64,000 nucleotides of DNA, from contig NZ_CP147518.1 in the NCBI RefSeq assembly GCF_037201965.1, positions 1,921,001 through 1,985,000 of the forward strand, in the 5' to 3' direction. The position numbers were made by a program, and so were the translations under genes. A model generated the notes under the pieces. That model was not told the DNA's origin. It made no database searches and was given only the letters and a program-made list of their open reading frames with translations. Shown here one piece after another: positions 54,811 to 62,759 of this stretch. How positions within the stretch are numbered: position 1 is the stretch's first letter; every line of letters begins with the position of its first letter. The DNA is from Spirosoma sp. SC4-14 (lineage in GTDB: Bacteria; Bacteroidota; Bacteroidia; Cytophagales; Spirosomataceae).

Positions 54811-55029
54811 ATGACTGATCCTAAGCCTCGTCCGAATCATCAGGTGTATTTGCAAACGCTTCGGGCAATGACGCCCGAAGCCCGTTTGTTGAAAGCATTT
54901 GAGCTGTCGGAATTCAGCCGTCAGCTTTTTAAAGAAGGGTTGCGAAAACGGTTTCCTGATAAGTCGGAGGACGAACTCCATGTTATTTATTTGCAACGAC
55001 TTGAGAAATGTCACAATCGGAATTACTGA
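54811..55029 (+). CDS. Small conserved partner protein of a nucleotidyltransferase module
   Basis: 72 residues from the ATG at 54811 (MTDPKPRPNHQVYLQ); a GTG 20 codons earlier would add a short hydrophobic stretch and is less likely. The pattern MTPEARLLKAFELSEFSRQL and the C-terminal LEKCHNRNY recurs in many bacteria just upstream of a nucleotidyltransferase gene (from memory). Its last 22 bases overlap the start of that gene (ATG 55008), the layout of a toxin-antitoxin-like pair. Here the nucleotidyltransferase is broken, so this protein is now an orphan. The biochemical role is unknown. Confidence 0.75.
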   Translation: MTDPKPRPNHQVYLQTLRAMTPEARLLKAFELSEFSRQLFKEGLRKRFPDKSEDELHVIYLQRLEKCHNRNY

Positions 55030-55578
55030 TTTTTGTTCTGGCTCAATTGAACAAAAATGGCATTCCTTAGATGGCTGCAGGTTCGATAGTGTCCAGTTTG
55101 CAGGGTGAGCCGCGCTCAACTCACGATATTAATATTATTATTGTGCTGGAACCTCAGATTGCTCCTTTGCTGGCTAGCTTATTTCCAAAAGATAGTTTTT
55201 ATATCAATACAGAGAGTTATCATTGATGCCATTAAACGCCAAAGTATGTTTAATCTCATCGATATGTTCTCAGGTAATAAAGTCGATTTCTGGTTATTGA
55301 CAACAGAGCACTATGACCAAACACGTTTCGCACGAAGGCAACAAGTGGAGGTACTAGGTATTGAGTCCTTTTATGTTACTTCGCCAGAAGATACAATTAT
55401 TAGTAAACTGCGTTGGGCTAAACTTGCTGGAGGGAGCGAGAAACAACTTACTGATGCCATTCGCGTATTTGAAATGCAATTCGATCAATTAGATATGGGC
55501 TACATTAACGTATGGATTGACGAATTGACCCTAGAAGCGGAGTGGGCAATATTGATTAGCCGGGCAGAGCCATATTAA
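55008..55578 (+). pseudogene. Broken nucleotidyltransferase (MNT-fold) gene
   Basis: The reading starts at ATG 55008 (MSQSELLIFVLAQLNKNGIP), hits an in-frame TAG at 55068-55070, and resumes at 55071 with AAGSIVSSLQGEPRSTHDIN, the nucleotidyltransferase fingerprint (GS, then Asp-x-Asp). The second Asp is Asn (HDIN), so metal binding would be lost even without the stop. The frame shifts near 55219 and continues as VIIDAIKRQSMFNLIDMFSG through SPEDTIISKLRWAKLAGGSE to 55578. At least three independent defects show a dead gene. The overlapping 72-residue partner upstream remains intact. Confidence 0.82.
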
Positions 55579-55647
55579 AGCTATCTCAACGCTGCTCATC
55601 CACGATACAATCGCCGACGAGCAGGGCGCAGAGCGAAGAGTTTATCG

Positions 55648-55681
55648 AGTGCCGGGGTGCTAAACCCCGACACTTTTTTTG
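55648..55681 (+). terminator. Terminator after the nucleotidyltransferase remnant
   Basis: GCCGGGGT (55651-55658) pairs with ACCCCGAC (55664-55671) with one mismatch and a 5-base loop, followed by at least seven T residues. The rest of the spacer to 55996 (315 bases) is the upstream region of the RND operon; one palindrome in it is listed next. Confidence 0.75.
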
Positions 55682-55766
55682 TTTCATCAGTAGAAAACGT
55701 ACAAAAGACACATTCATACGTTTAGGGTGCGTCTATTGCGTCCTGTTATGTAAGCATTTTTACTGG

Positions 55767-55784
55767 ATACTTATACGTAAGTAT
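55767..55784. promoter_or_regulatory. Near-palindrome upstream of the RND operon
   Basis: ATACTTATACGTAAGTAT: 7-base arms ATACTTA/TAAGTAT around TACG. It is 213 bases before the pump start and could be an operator, but no regulator gene is adjacent. Otherwise nothing was recognised in 55682-55996. Confidence 0.3.
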
Positions 55785-55996
55785 ATCATGCAGAGTAGAT
55801 TATGTTGAAATCTGACGCAAAAATTTGATCATTGAAGCTGAACTGTTATAGGTGAATTATCGCCGACAAATTCGTAACTTTTAGGATCAATTACTGTCGG
55901 ATGTGATGTATTCCGGAAAAAGTTGGGAAAAATCTACCTGAGCCTTCAAATACAGAAAATCTGGAAGTAAAACCATTTAACTAGCTCAATCGAGTA

Positions 55997-58900
55997 ATGA
56001 ATTTAATTCGAGCCGCGTTACGAAAACCCATCACAGTTCTCGTTTTAGTCGCCAGCTTGTTCTATTTCGGGATTAATGCCGTCCGCAATATCAAAATTGA
56101 CATTTTCCCGAATCTGAATCTGCCGGTTATTTACATCTCTCAGCCATTTGGAGGCTATACACCTACCCAGATGGAAGCCTTTTTTGGTAAACAATACGTC
56201 AATCTGTTGCTGTATGTATCGGGTGTAAAAAGCATCGAGACTAAAAATATTCAGGGGTTAACGCTGATAAAATTAAGTTTCTACGAAGGTACCAACATGG
56301 CTCAGGCCGCAGCTGAAGTATCGGCCTATTCGAACCGGGCGCAGGCTATTTTTCCGCCTGGGTCGCAACCGCCATTTATTCTGCGCTTCGATGCGTCGAC
56401 ACTGCCGGTTGGGCAATTGGTATTGAGTAGTCCGAAACGATCAAATAATGAATTGCAGGATCTGGCCAACGTATATATACGATCGGGGTTCAGTTCTATT
56501 CCCGGACTGGTATCGCCGGCACCCTTTGGTGGAAACTCCCGAACGGTAGTAATCAAGGTCGATCCGGGGTTGATGCGTTCGCATAATCTGTCGCCCGATC
56601 AGGTAGTGGCAGCTTTGCGGATCAATAACCAGGCAACACCAGCCGGAAACGTGCGGATTGGCGACCTGAACTATTTTACGCCAGCCAATACAACCGTTAA
56701 GAATATTCAGGACTTCGGGAATATTCCGCTCTATACGGGTACGGTGCAGAACCTGTTTCTAAAAGATATTGCGTCTATTGAAGATGGGGCCGATATAACC
56801 CAAGGCTATGTGCTGGTCAATGGGAAACGATCGGTCTATATGCCTATCACCAAATCGGCCGACGCGTCGACCTGGGAGGTGGTGCAAAACCTGAAAGCCG
56901 CTTTGCCCCGTTTTCAGGCGTTGCTGCCAGAAGACGTGACAATGACGTATACCTTCGACCAGTCGGTATATGTGATCAACTCGGTTAAAAGCCTGATGAC
57001 CGAAGGGGCTATTGGCGCTATCCTGACGGGCTTGATGGTTTTGCTGTTTCTGGGCGATTTGCGCGGTGCGCTGATCGTAATTCTGACCATTCCGACCTGT
57101 ATTATTTCGGGGGTGCTGTTTTTGTCGTTGCTGGGGCAAACGATTAATATCATGACGTTGAGTGGGCTCTCGCTGGCTATCGGGATTCTGGTCGATGAGT
57201 CGACGGTAACCATCGAAAATATTCACCAGCATATGGACATGGGCAAACCCAAAGCGCTGGCCATATGGGACGCCTGTAAGGAAATTGCCTTTTCGAAACT
57301 GCTGATTCTGTTCTGTATTCTGGCCGTATTTGCTCCGGCGTTTACGATGAAAGGCATTCCGGGGGCCTTGTTTCTGCCACTGGCACTAGCCATTGCTTTT
57401 TCGATGGTCACCTCCTATCTGATGGCGCAAACGCTGGTGCCGGTATTGTCGAACTGGATGATGAAAGAGCATAGTCATCTGAAAAATGGCAAAGCACATA
57501 AGCCCGAAGGCGTCAATGCAAAGCTGCTGAAATCGAATGGAAAAGCTACCAGCAATGGACATAATGGCCATAGCGAAAAAGACGATTTGTTGCGGGCAAA
57601 AGAAATTCTGGCCACCAAAGCCGATCTCGACAACGATGGAAAGCTTGGTTTCTTCGAACGGGGCCGGGTTCGGTTCGTCCGGTTTATGGAGCGGACAATG
57701 GCTTACCGAAAACCAATTGTAATTGGCTATGTAATTGGGGCCATCGGGCTTTCGTATCTGCTGATTACGTCTATTGGGCAGGATGTATTACCCAAAGTAA
57801 ATGCCGGTCAGTTTCAGGTTCGACTGCGGGCTCCCGATGGAACCCGACTCGAAAAAACGGAAACCATCATGCTGAAAACGCTCGATGTGCTGAATAATCT
57901 GGTCGGTAAGGAGAACATCGCCATTACGTCGGCTATGGTCGGTATGCACGGAGCGCAGTTCTCAACAAGCCCTATTTATCTGTTCATGGCCGGGCCGCAG
58001 GAAGGCGTTTTGCAGGTGGCTCTGAAAGAAGACTACGAAGTGGATCTCGACGAACTGAAAGATCGGTTCCGGGCCAGCATGAAAAAGGCACTGCCCGATG
58101 TGAAAATGTCGTTCGAACCAATCGAACTAACCGATAAGATTCTGAGTCAGGGATCGCCAACGCCGATTGAGGTGAAAGTAGCGGGTAAGAATAAACCACT
58201 GAATGAAGAATATGCCAATAAAGTTATTGCCAAACTGAAGCAGATTCCGTATCTGCGTGATGTGCAGATTGGACAGGCAACCAAATACCCAACCATCGAC
58301 ATTAATATCGATCGGGTTCGAGCGGCTCAGTTAGGAACCGACATTTCGGCGATTTCGCGCTCGCTTATCGCTTCCACATCGTCGTCGCGCTATACCGATA
58401 AAAGCGTCTGGATCGACCCGAAATCGAACCAGAGTTATAGCGTACAGGTGCAGATTCCGGAAAATCAGATGACCAGTATTAATGATGTTGGCGAAATTCC
58501 GGTACTACCGAACACCAACCGGCCAGTGCTGGGCGATGTGGCAACGATTGAAAAAGGAACTACTTATGGCGAAAACGATAATATTGGGGCTATTCCTGTA
58601 CTCTCGGTAACGGCCAATCTGAACGATAAGGATTTGGGAACGGCCGCCCGCGATGTGCAGAAAGCCATCGATTCGCTGGGCGAACTACCGCGTGGTTTGA
58701 CTGTGAAAATGCAGGGTCTGACACAAGTGCTGATCGAAACACTCGATAGTTTGCAGACCGGACTCTTTACGGCCATTATCGTTATTTTCCTGATGCTGGC
58801 AGCTAATTTCCAGTCTTTTAAGGTATCACTGGTTGTTTTGTGTACGGCTCCTGCCGTATTGGTAGGCTCGCTGGTATTACTGATGCTTACGAAGTCGACG

Positions 58901-59326
58901 CTCAACCTACAGTCATACATGGGTATGATTATGTCGGTTGGGGTGTCAATTTCAAACGCTGTGCTGCTCGTAACAAATGCTGAAGAATTACGGATGCGTC
59001 ATGGAAATGCCCTGTTGGCAGCTAAAGAAGCCGCATCGGTTCGGCTGCGGCCTATTCTGATGACCAGTGTGGCCATGGTGGTTGGTATGATTCCGATGGC
59101 ATCGGGCCTGGGTGAAGGCGGTTCGCAGGCGGCCCCGCTGGGCCGTGCCGTAATTGGCGGCCTGATTGCGTCTACCTTTGCCGCTCTGTTTATTCTGCCA
59201 CTCGTATTTGCCTGGGTTCAGGAGAAAACCACAACCGATTCAGTATCGCTTGATCCTGAAGACAAAGAAAGTAAGTTCTATATTCCATCCTCGTATGAAC
59301 CGGTTAATTCAGAAACCATATCCTAG
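55997..59326 (+). CDS. RND efflux permease with EF-hand-like loop
   Basis: 1109 residues. An AcrB/MexB-fold (HAE1-like) inner-membrane pump with a twelve-helix pattern. TM4 carries LAIGILVDESTVTIENI with the conserved Asp400; the periplasmic entry FPNLNLPVIYISQPFGGYTP and the C-terminal GLGEGGSQAAPLGRAVIGG are typical. Between the two halves, residues 488-570 form a long cytoplasmic loop with His/Asn/Lys-rich segments and a canonical EF-hand-type calcium loop, DLDNDGKLGFFE (Asp543 to Glu554). That insert is not part of the usual pump. The pump gene precedes its adaptor and overlaps it by 32 bases; no TolC-like gene follows. Confidence 0.92.
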   Translation: MNLIRAALRKPITVLVLVASLFYFGINAVRNIKIDIFPNLNLPVIYISQPFGGYTPTQMEAFFGKQYVNLLLYVSGVKSIETKNIQGLTLIKLSFYEGTNMAQAAAEVSAYSNRAQAIFPPGSQPPFILRFDASTLPVGQLVLSSPKRSNNELQDLANVYIRSGFSSIPGLVSPAPFGGNSRTVVIKVDPGLMRSHNLSPDQVVAALRINNQATPAGNVRIGDLNYFTPANTTVKNIQDFGNIPLYTGTVQNLFLKDIASIEDGADITQGYVLVNGKRSVYMPITKSADASTWEVVQNLKAALPRFQALLPEDVTMTYTFDQSVYVINSVKSLMTEGAIGAILTGLMVLLFLGDLRGALIVILTIPTCIISGVLFLSLLGQTINIMTLSGLSLAIGILVDESTVTIENIHQHMDMGKPKALAIWDACKEIAFSKLLILFCILAVFAPAFTMKGIPGALFLPLALAIAFSMVTSYLMAQTLVPVLSNWMMKEHSHLKNGKAHKPEGVNAKLLKSNGKATSNGHNGHSEKDDLLRAKEILATKADLDNDGKLGFFERGRVRFVRFMERTMAYRKPIVIGYVIGAIGLSYLLITSIGQDVLPKVNAGQFQVRLRAPDGTRLEKTETIMLKTLDVLNNLVGKENIAITSAMVGMHGAQFSTSPIYLFMAGPQEGVLQVALKEDYEVDLDELKDRFRASMKKALPDVKMSFEPIELTDKILSQGSPTPIEVKVAGKNKPLNEEYANKVIAKLKQIPYLRDVQIGQATKYPTIDINIDRVRAAQLGTDISAISRSLIASTSSSRYTDKSVWIDPKSNQSYSVQVQIPENQMTSINDVGEIPVLPNTNRPVLGDVATIEKGTTYGENDNIGAIPVLSVTANLNDKDLGTAARDVQKAIDSLGELPRGLTVKMQGLTQVLIETLDSLQTGLFTAIIVIFLMLAANFQSFKVSLVVLCTAPAVLVGSLVLLMLTKSTLNLQSYMGMIMSVGVSISNAVLLVTNAEELRMRHGNALLAAKEAASVRLRPILMTSVAMVVGMIPMASGLGEGGSQAAPLGRAVIGGLIASTFAALFILPLVFAWVQEKTTTDSVSLDPEDKESKFYIPSSYEPVNSETIS

Positions 59327-60419
59327 TTTGCTTGCCCTGGTAGGAGGGCTGTTCCTGCTGAGTTCATTAACCAGTTGTAATTCTTCGGAAGGTAAGGAAG
59401 ATGCAACGGAGGCTCCGACTGGGCCTGCTGCGGTCGATGTGTTTGCGCTGAAACGAGGAAAACTGTCGTCGTCGCTGCAATTGCCGGGCGAACTGGTTGC
59501 GTTTCGGGATGTCGATATTTACGCCAAGGTTAGCGGCTATATCAAAGCCTTACATGCCGATGTAGGCTCAGAGGTTCGTCAGGGACAGTTGCTGGCACTG
59601 GCCGAAGCGCCGGAACTGAGTGCGCAGGTAGCCTCGGCCGAATCGAAGCTGAAAGCGCAGGAAGCACTCTCCATTGCCAGCAAGGCGAATTACGAACGGA
59701 TACTGGAAGCCAGCAAATTTTCGGGCGCGGTATCGAAAAACGATGTCGATCAGGCACTGGCCAAACGAAATGCCGATCTGGCTCAACTGGATGCCGCAAA
59801 ATCGGCCTATCGTGAAGTGTCTGACCTGAAAAAATACCTCGAAATCCGGGCCCCTTTCGATGGTATCATCAGTGCCCGGAATGCCAGTACCGGCGCTTAT
59901 ATTGGACCAGCAGGAAAAGGTTCTGAATTTCCGTTGTTTGTGCTGACTGAGCAGAAAAAACTACGTCTGGTTATTGCCGTTCCGGAAGCTTATACGGGCT
60001 ACGTCGATCAGAACGATGTGGTGAGCTTTTCGGTGAAAGCGTTTCCCGATAAGAAATTTACGGGTCAGGTGAAACGGCAGGCAGGCGCGTTGGACAAACG
60101 CCTACGCTCCGAACGGGTTGAGGTCGATGTGATCAACAACGATAAAAAACTACTGCCGGGCATGGTAGCCGAAGTAAACGTTCCGTTGCCTACCAAAGCC
60201 AATACGCTGATCGTACCCAAATCGGCCATCGTTAATTCGACGAAAGGCGTTTTTGTGATTAAAGTCAATAACGGCAAAGCCGAATGGGTACCGATCAAGA
60301 AAGGGCTGGAAGCCGATGAGCAGGTCGAAATATTTGGCTCCCTGGCCGAAGGCGATCAATTGATTACGGACGCTACCGAAGAGATTCGGGATGGTTTGCC
60401 GGTAAATGTGAAAAAATAA
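59295..60419 (+). CDS. RND periplasmic adaptor (membrane fusion) lipoprotein
   Basis: 374 residues from the ATG at 59295 (MNRLIQKPYPSLLAL), which yields a lipoprotein signal (LLSSLTSC, Cys27). The frame is open further upstream inside the pump gene but encodes nothing sensible there. Domain order: barrel-lipoyl part (VDIYAKVSGYIKALHADVGS), alpha-helical hairpin (AQVASAESKLKAQEALSIAS), second lipoyl half (LEIRAPFDGIISARNAS), and beta-barrel and membrane-proximal parts to LINDAT-like end. It links the pump to an outer-membrane channel. Its overlap with the pump gene implies translational coupling. Confidence 0.92.
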   Translation: MNRLIQKPYPSLLALVGGLFLLSSLTSCNSSEGKEDATEAPTGPAAVDVFALKRGKLSSSLQLPGELVAFRDVDIYAKVSGYIKALHADVGSEVRQGQLLALAEAPELSAQVASAESKLKAQEALSIASKANYERILEASKFSGAVSKNDVDQALAKRNADLAQLDAAKSAYREVSDLKKYLEIRAPFDGIISARNASTGAYIGPAGKGSEFPLFVLTEQKKLRLVIAVPEAYTGYVDQNDVVSFSVKAFPDKKFTGQVKRQAGALDKRLRSERVEVDVINNDKKLLPGMVAEVNVPLPTKANTLIVPKSAIVNSTKGVFVIKVNNGKAEWVPIKKGLEADEQVEIFGSLAEGDQLITDATEEIRDGLPVNVKK

Positions 60420-60442
60420 CGCGGAACCACCGCGTTATTTTT
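60412..60442. terminator. Terminator after the RND operon
   Basis: AAAAATAACGCGG (60412-60424) pairs exactly with 60430-60442, loop 5 bases. It includes the adaptor stop codon and also overlaps the end of the converging DUF6169-like remnant. Confidence 0.85.
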
Positions 60443-60930
60443 CATTACAATCAAGTACTAATTTCTGAAAGGATATAATCACATCAGCCAGGTTATCAAT
60501 CCGCATTATAAGTGATGTGTAAAAAAGCTCTCTGTCGTTACCAAACCGGTAGTCAAATTTTACAAAACTTAATCCACCTTGTCCAGCCTGTTCGAACCAC
60601 TGATTAAACTTTCGATTCCTGGCATTGGCTCGGCCGTCGGCATTTTCGCAGATATATACGACCACTGTTTCTTTTTGGGAAAAGAAGTTATTGAAGATGC
60701 AGGCAATCGTGAGAGGGATGATTTCGTCGGGTGGAGGGAGTTTTGAGAGTGGATTTTCAGCAAACCCAATAACAAATTCGTAGGTAAATTCAGTAAAAGG
60801 GGGCTGGTTGCCAAAAATAGTAGGTACTTGGTTTAAACTTTAATTCGTATACAATCTGATTAGCGGTTATAAAAACATACGTATTGTTGATACCGCCCAG
60901 AAAAATAAATTCATATCACTTTTCTGGCAT
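60435..60930 (-). pseudogene. Broken DUF6169-like gene
   Basis: On the minus strand an ATG at 60930 reads MPEK, then TGA, and the same frame continues as YEFIFLGGINNTYVFITANQ and VYELKFKPSTYYFWQPAPFY to a stop. Near 60805 a shift to another frame gives NQPPFTEFTYEFVIGFAENP, SKLPPPDEIIPLTIACIFNN, VVVYICENADGRANARNRKF and NQWFEQAGQGG to the TAA at 60435. The two halves together look like the small Bacteroidota family DUF6169 (Asp-Gly-Arg and Arg-x-x-x-Phe words). With a nonsense codon and a frameshift it is not functional as read. The family name is from memory. Confidence 0.65.
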
Positions 60931-61097
60931 TTTCTTTCTGGCGCTTTTTTAGCTCTGTAATAGCCGCCTGCACTTCGGGTTTATGGATGTCGTCCCAGGA
61001 GTTGCTGTTTACTTTCCTGGATACGTCGCGCAATGGTAACCATACGTTTCTGGAACTCTTCATGCGCCAGTTGCTCCTGTTCGGTTGTCGTGATCAT
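60911..61097 (-). pseudogene. Broken small partner gene upstream of the DUF6169-like remnant
   Basis: From ATG 61097 the frame reads MITTTEQEQLAHEEFQKRMV to a premature stop at 60981-60983 (38 residues). A +1 shift after IARRIQES restores a plausible continuation (NSNSWDDIHKPEVQAAITEL, KKRQKENARKVI) ending at 60911, overlapping the next remnant. The joined product would be about 61 helical residues, like a small antitoxin-type partner. The joined overlap suggests a former two-gene module. Family not recognised. Confidence 0.55.
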
Positions 61098-61145
61098 AAC
61101 TATGCGCTATTTCTGTTTACCAAAGTTAATGATTTAACGGCAAAA

Positions 61146-61171
61146 GTAGAGACGCAAGGATGCGTCTCTAC
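61146..61171. terminator. Hairpin at the M24 peptidase stop codon
   Basis: GTAGAGACGCA (61146-61156) and its exact complement (61161-61171) with a 4-base loop. It covers the stop codon of the minus-strand peptidase gene. Short hairpins of this type recur in many genomes, but only one copy was noticed here. Confidence 0.55.
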
Positions 61172-62547
61172 TTCACGTACCCTAGCTTCCGGGGGATGGT
61201 GTAAATTTCGGTTTGGCGACCGTCGATATACTGAAAGTTCTGGCCGTCGAAAAAGCCGTCTTCTTCGAGCATGATGCGAACGGTTTTCTTCCACTCCGGA
61301 ATTTCCACGGCAGCATTAAGCTCAATGGAGTAGGCGGTGTTGCCCTGCAATGGATAATCGCCAGGTCCGGGTACTCCCTTCTGCTGGTCCCACAAGCCAA
61401 TGGTTGGTCCGGCGGCATGACCATGAACCCCAATGGGGTGGGTGTAAATAGTACCGTTAATTCCTTCTTTTTTCGACTGCTCCAGCGCGGCCAGCAGCAT
61501 CTGATTGCCCGTTTTGCCAACTTTAAATTGTTCGGTCAGAATTTCCTGTAGTCGATTGCCTTTTTTGAACGCAGCCTTGATCGATTCGGGGACATCGGTT
61601 TCGCCCCGACGAAGCACATACGCGTGCTGCTGCTGGTCGGTGTTGAGCCGCAGATAGGTGATTCCAAAATCGACGTGCAGTAAATCGCCCGGCATGATTA
61701 CCTGTTTTTCGGGACGTTTGGAAAACGTGCGGAGATGGTTGAACTCGTCGCCAGGGTCGGCCCGCTGAATATCGACCGTTGGATGAAACCAGGTGTCTAA
61801 CCCCAGGTTGGTGATGCGTTGCCGAAACCACCAGACCACATCGTCGGTAGTGGTTACGCCCGGTTGAATGACCTGCTCCGAAAAACCTTCCTGAATGATC
61901 TGGTGCGACAGTCGGCAAATGAGCGGATAGATCGTCATCTCTTTTTCGGTGCGGGTTTCGAGCCAGCCAACGGCCAGTTTTTCGGCCGGAACAATTCGTT
62001 TTACATACTCGGCCGGGAGTTTCTGCAAAAACTCTTCGTGTTCGGTAAACGATAAGCCATCGGCATGAGCGTAGTTGGCCGACGTATTCAGACCTATCTT
62101 TTTAGGCTTACGGTCTTCAATGATTTTAGCCAGCGCTTCCCACTGATTTGGTCGAACGTCGATATCCCAGGCACCTTTAAGCAGATTCCCGACATCGTAG
62201 CGGGCAATAGCCAGTTTTTCTATTGCATCGGCCGGTTGTTGTTTCCCGTTATCATAAAAGACCATAATGGTGCGTCGTCGGGCCGACAGCCAGGTGCTGG
62301 GCAACATGGTTCGCAATACAGGATCTTCGTTATACTCGCGGGAGATAATGATCCACATATCGATTCCTTCGCGACGCATCAACTGTGGTAAGAGATTTGT
62401 GAAGCGATCTTCCAGAATATCGTCAACAATCCGGGCGCGATCACGTTCCGATAAAATAACCGAAGGAGACGCCGTTTGGGCCGTTGCGGTTGAAAGAGCA
62501 AGCGAAAATGTGAATAATTTGATGAGAAGTCGTACTGATTGATGCAT
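61168..62547 (-). CDS. Secreted M24 metallopeptidase (Xaa-Pro aminopeptidase-like)
   Basis: 459 residues from the ATG at 62545-62547, giving a signal peptide ending at STATAQ. The N-terminal creatinase-like domain (MRREGIDMWIIISREYNEDP) precedes the pita-bread catalytic domain, whose metal ligands are visible: Asp in LLHVDFGITY, Asp in LNTDQQQH, His in THPIGVHGHAAG, Glu in YSIELNAAVEIPEW and Glu in IMLEEDGFF. It probably removes residues from Xaa-Pro peptides in the periplasm. A short loop (KGVPGPGDYP) sits before the fourth ligand. Confidence 0.9.
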   Translation of the reverse strand: MHQSVRLLIKLFTFSLALSTATAQTASPSVILSERDRARIVDDILEDRFTNLLPQLMRREGIDMWIIISREYNEDPVLRTMLPSTWLSARRRTIMVFYDNGKQQPADAIEKLAIARYDVGNLLKGAWDIDVRPNQWEALAKIIEDRKPKKIGLNTSANYAHADGLSFTEHEEFLQKLPAEYVKRIVPAEKLAVGWLETRTEKEMTIYPLICRLSHQIIQEGFSEQVIQPGVTTTDDVVWWFRQRITNLGLDTWFHPTVDIQRADPGDEFNHLRTFSKRPEKQVIMPGDLLHVDFGITYLRLNTDQQQHAYVLRRGETDVPESIKAAFKKGNRLQEILTEQFKVGKTGNQMLLAALEQSKKEGINGTIYTHPIGVHGHAAGPTIGLWDQQKGVPGPGDYPLQGNTAYSIELNAAVEIPEWKKTVRIMLEEDGFFDGQNFQYIDGRQTEIYTIPRKLGYVK

Positions 62548-62759
62548 AGATGGCAGGTTGTGAGCAGTTTGTAGCAAGATACGCAAAGACGTTATAGTTT
62601 TTTAACAATTTGCCAGACAACGTTTTTTTACCTTGCTGCATCTTCTAACTGAGTGAAGCCACCGGACCCATCGTGCAAAATTGCCCATTCATGTATAAAA
62701 TGCTCCGTTGTGTTCATTCGCTTGTTATACTTACTAATTGAATATCAACCTATTCATGC

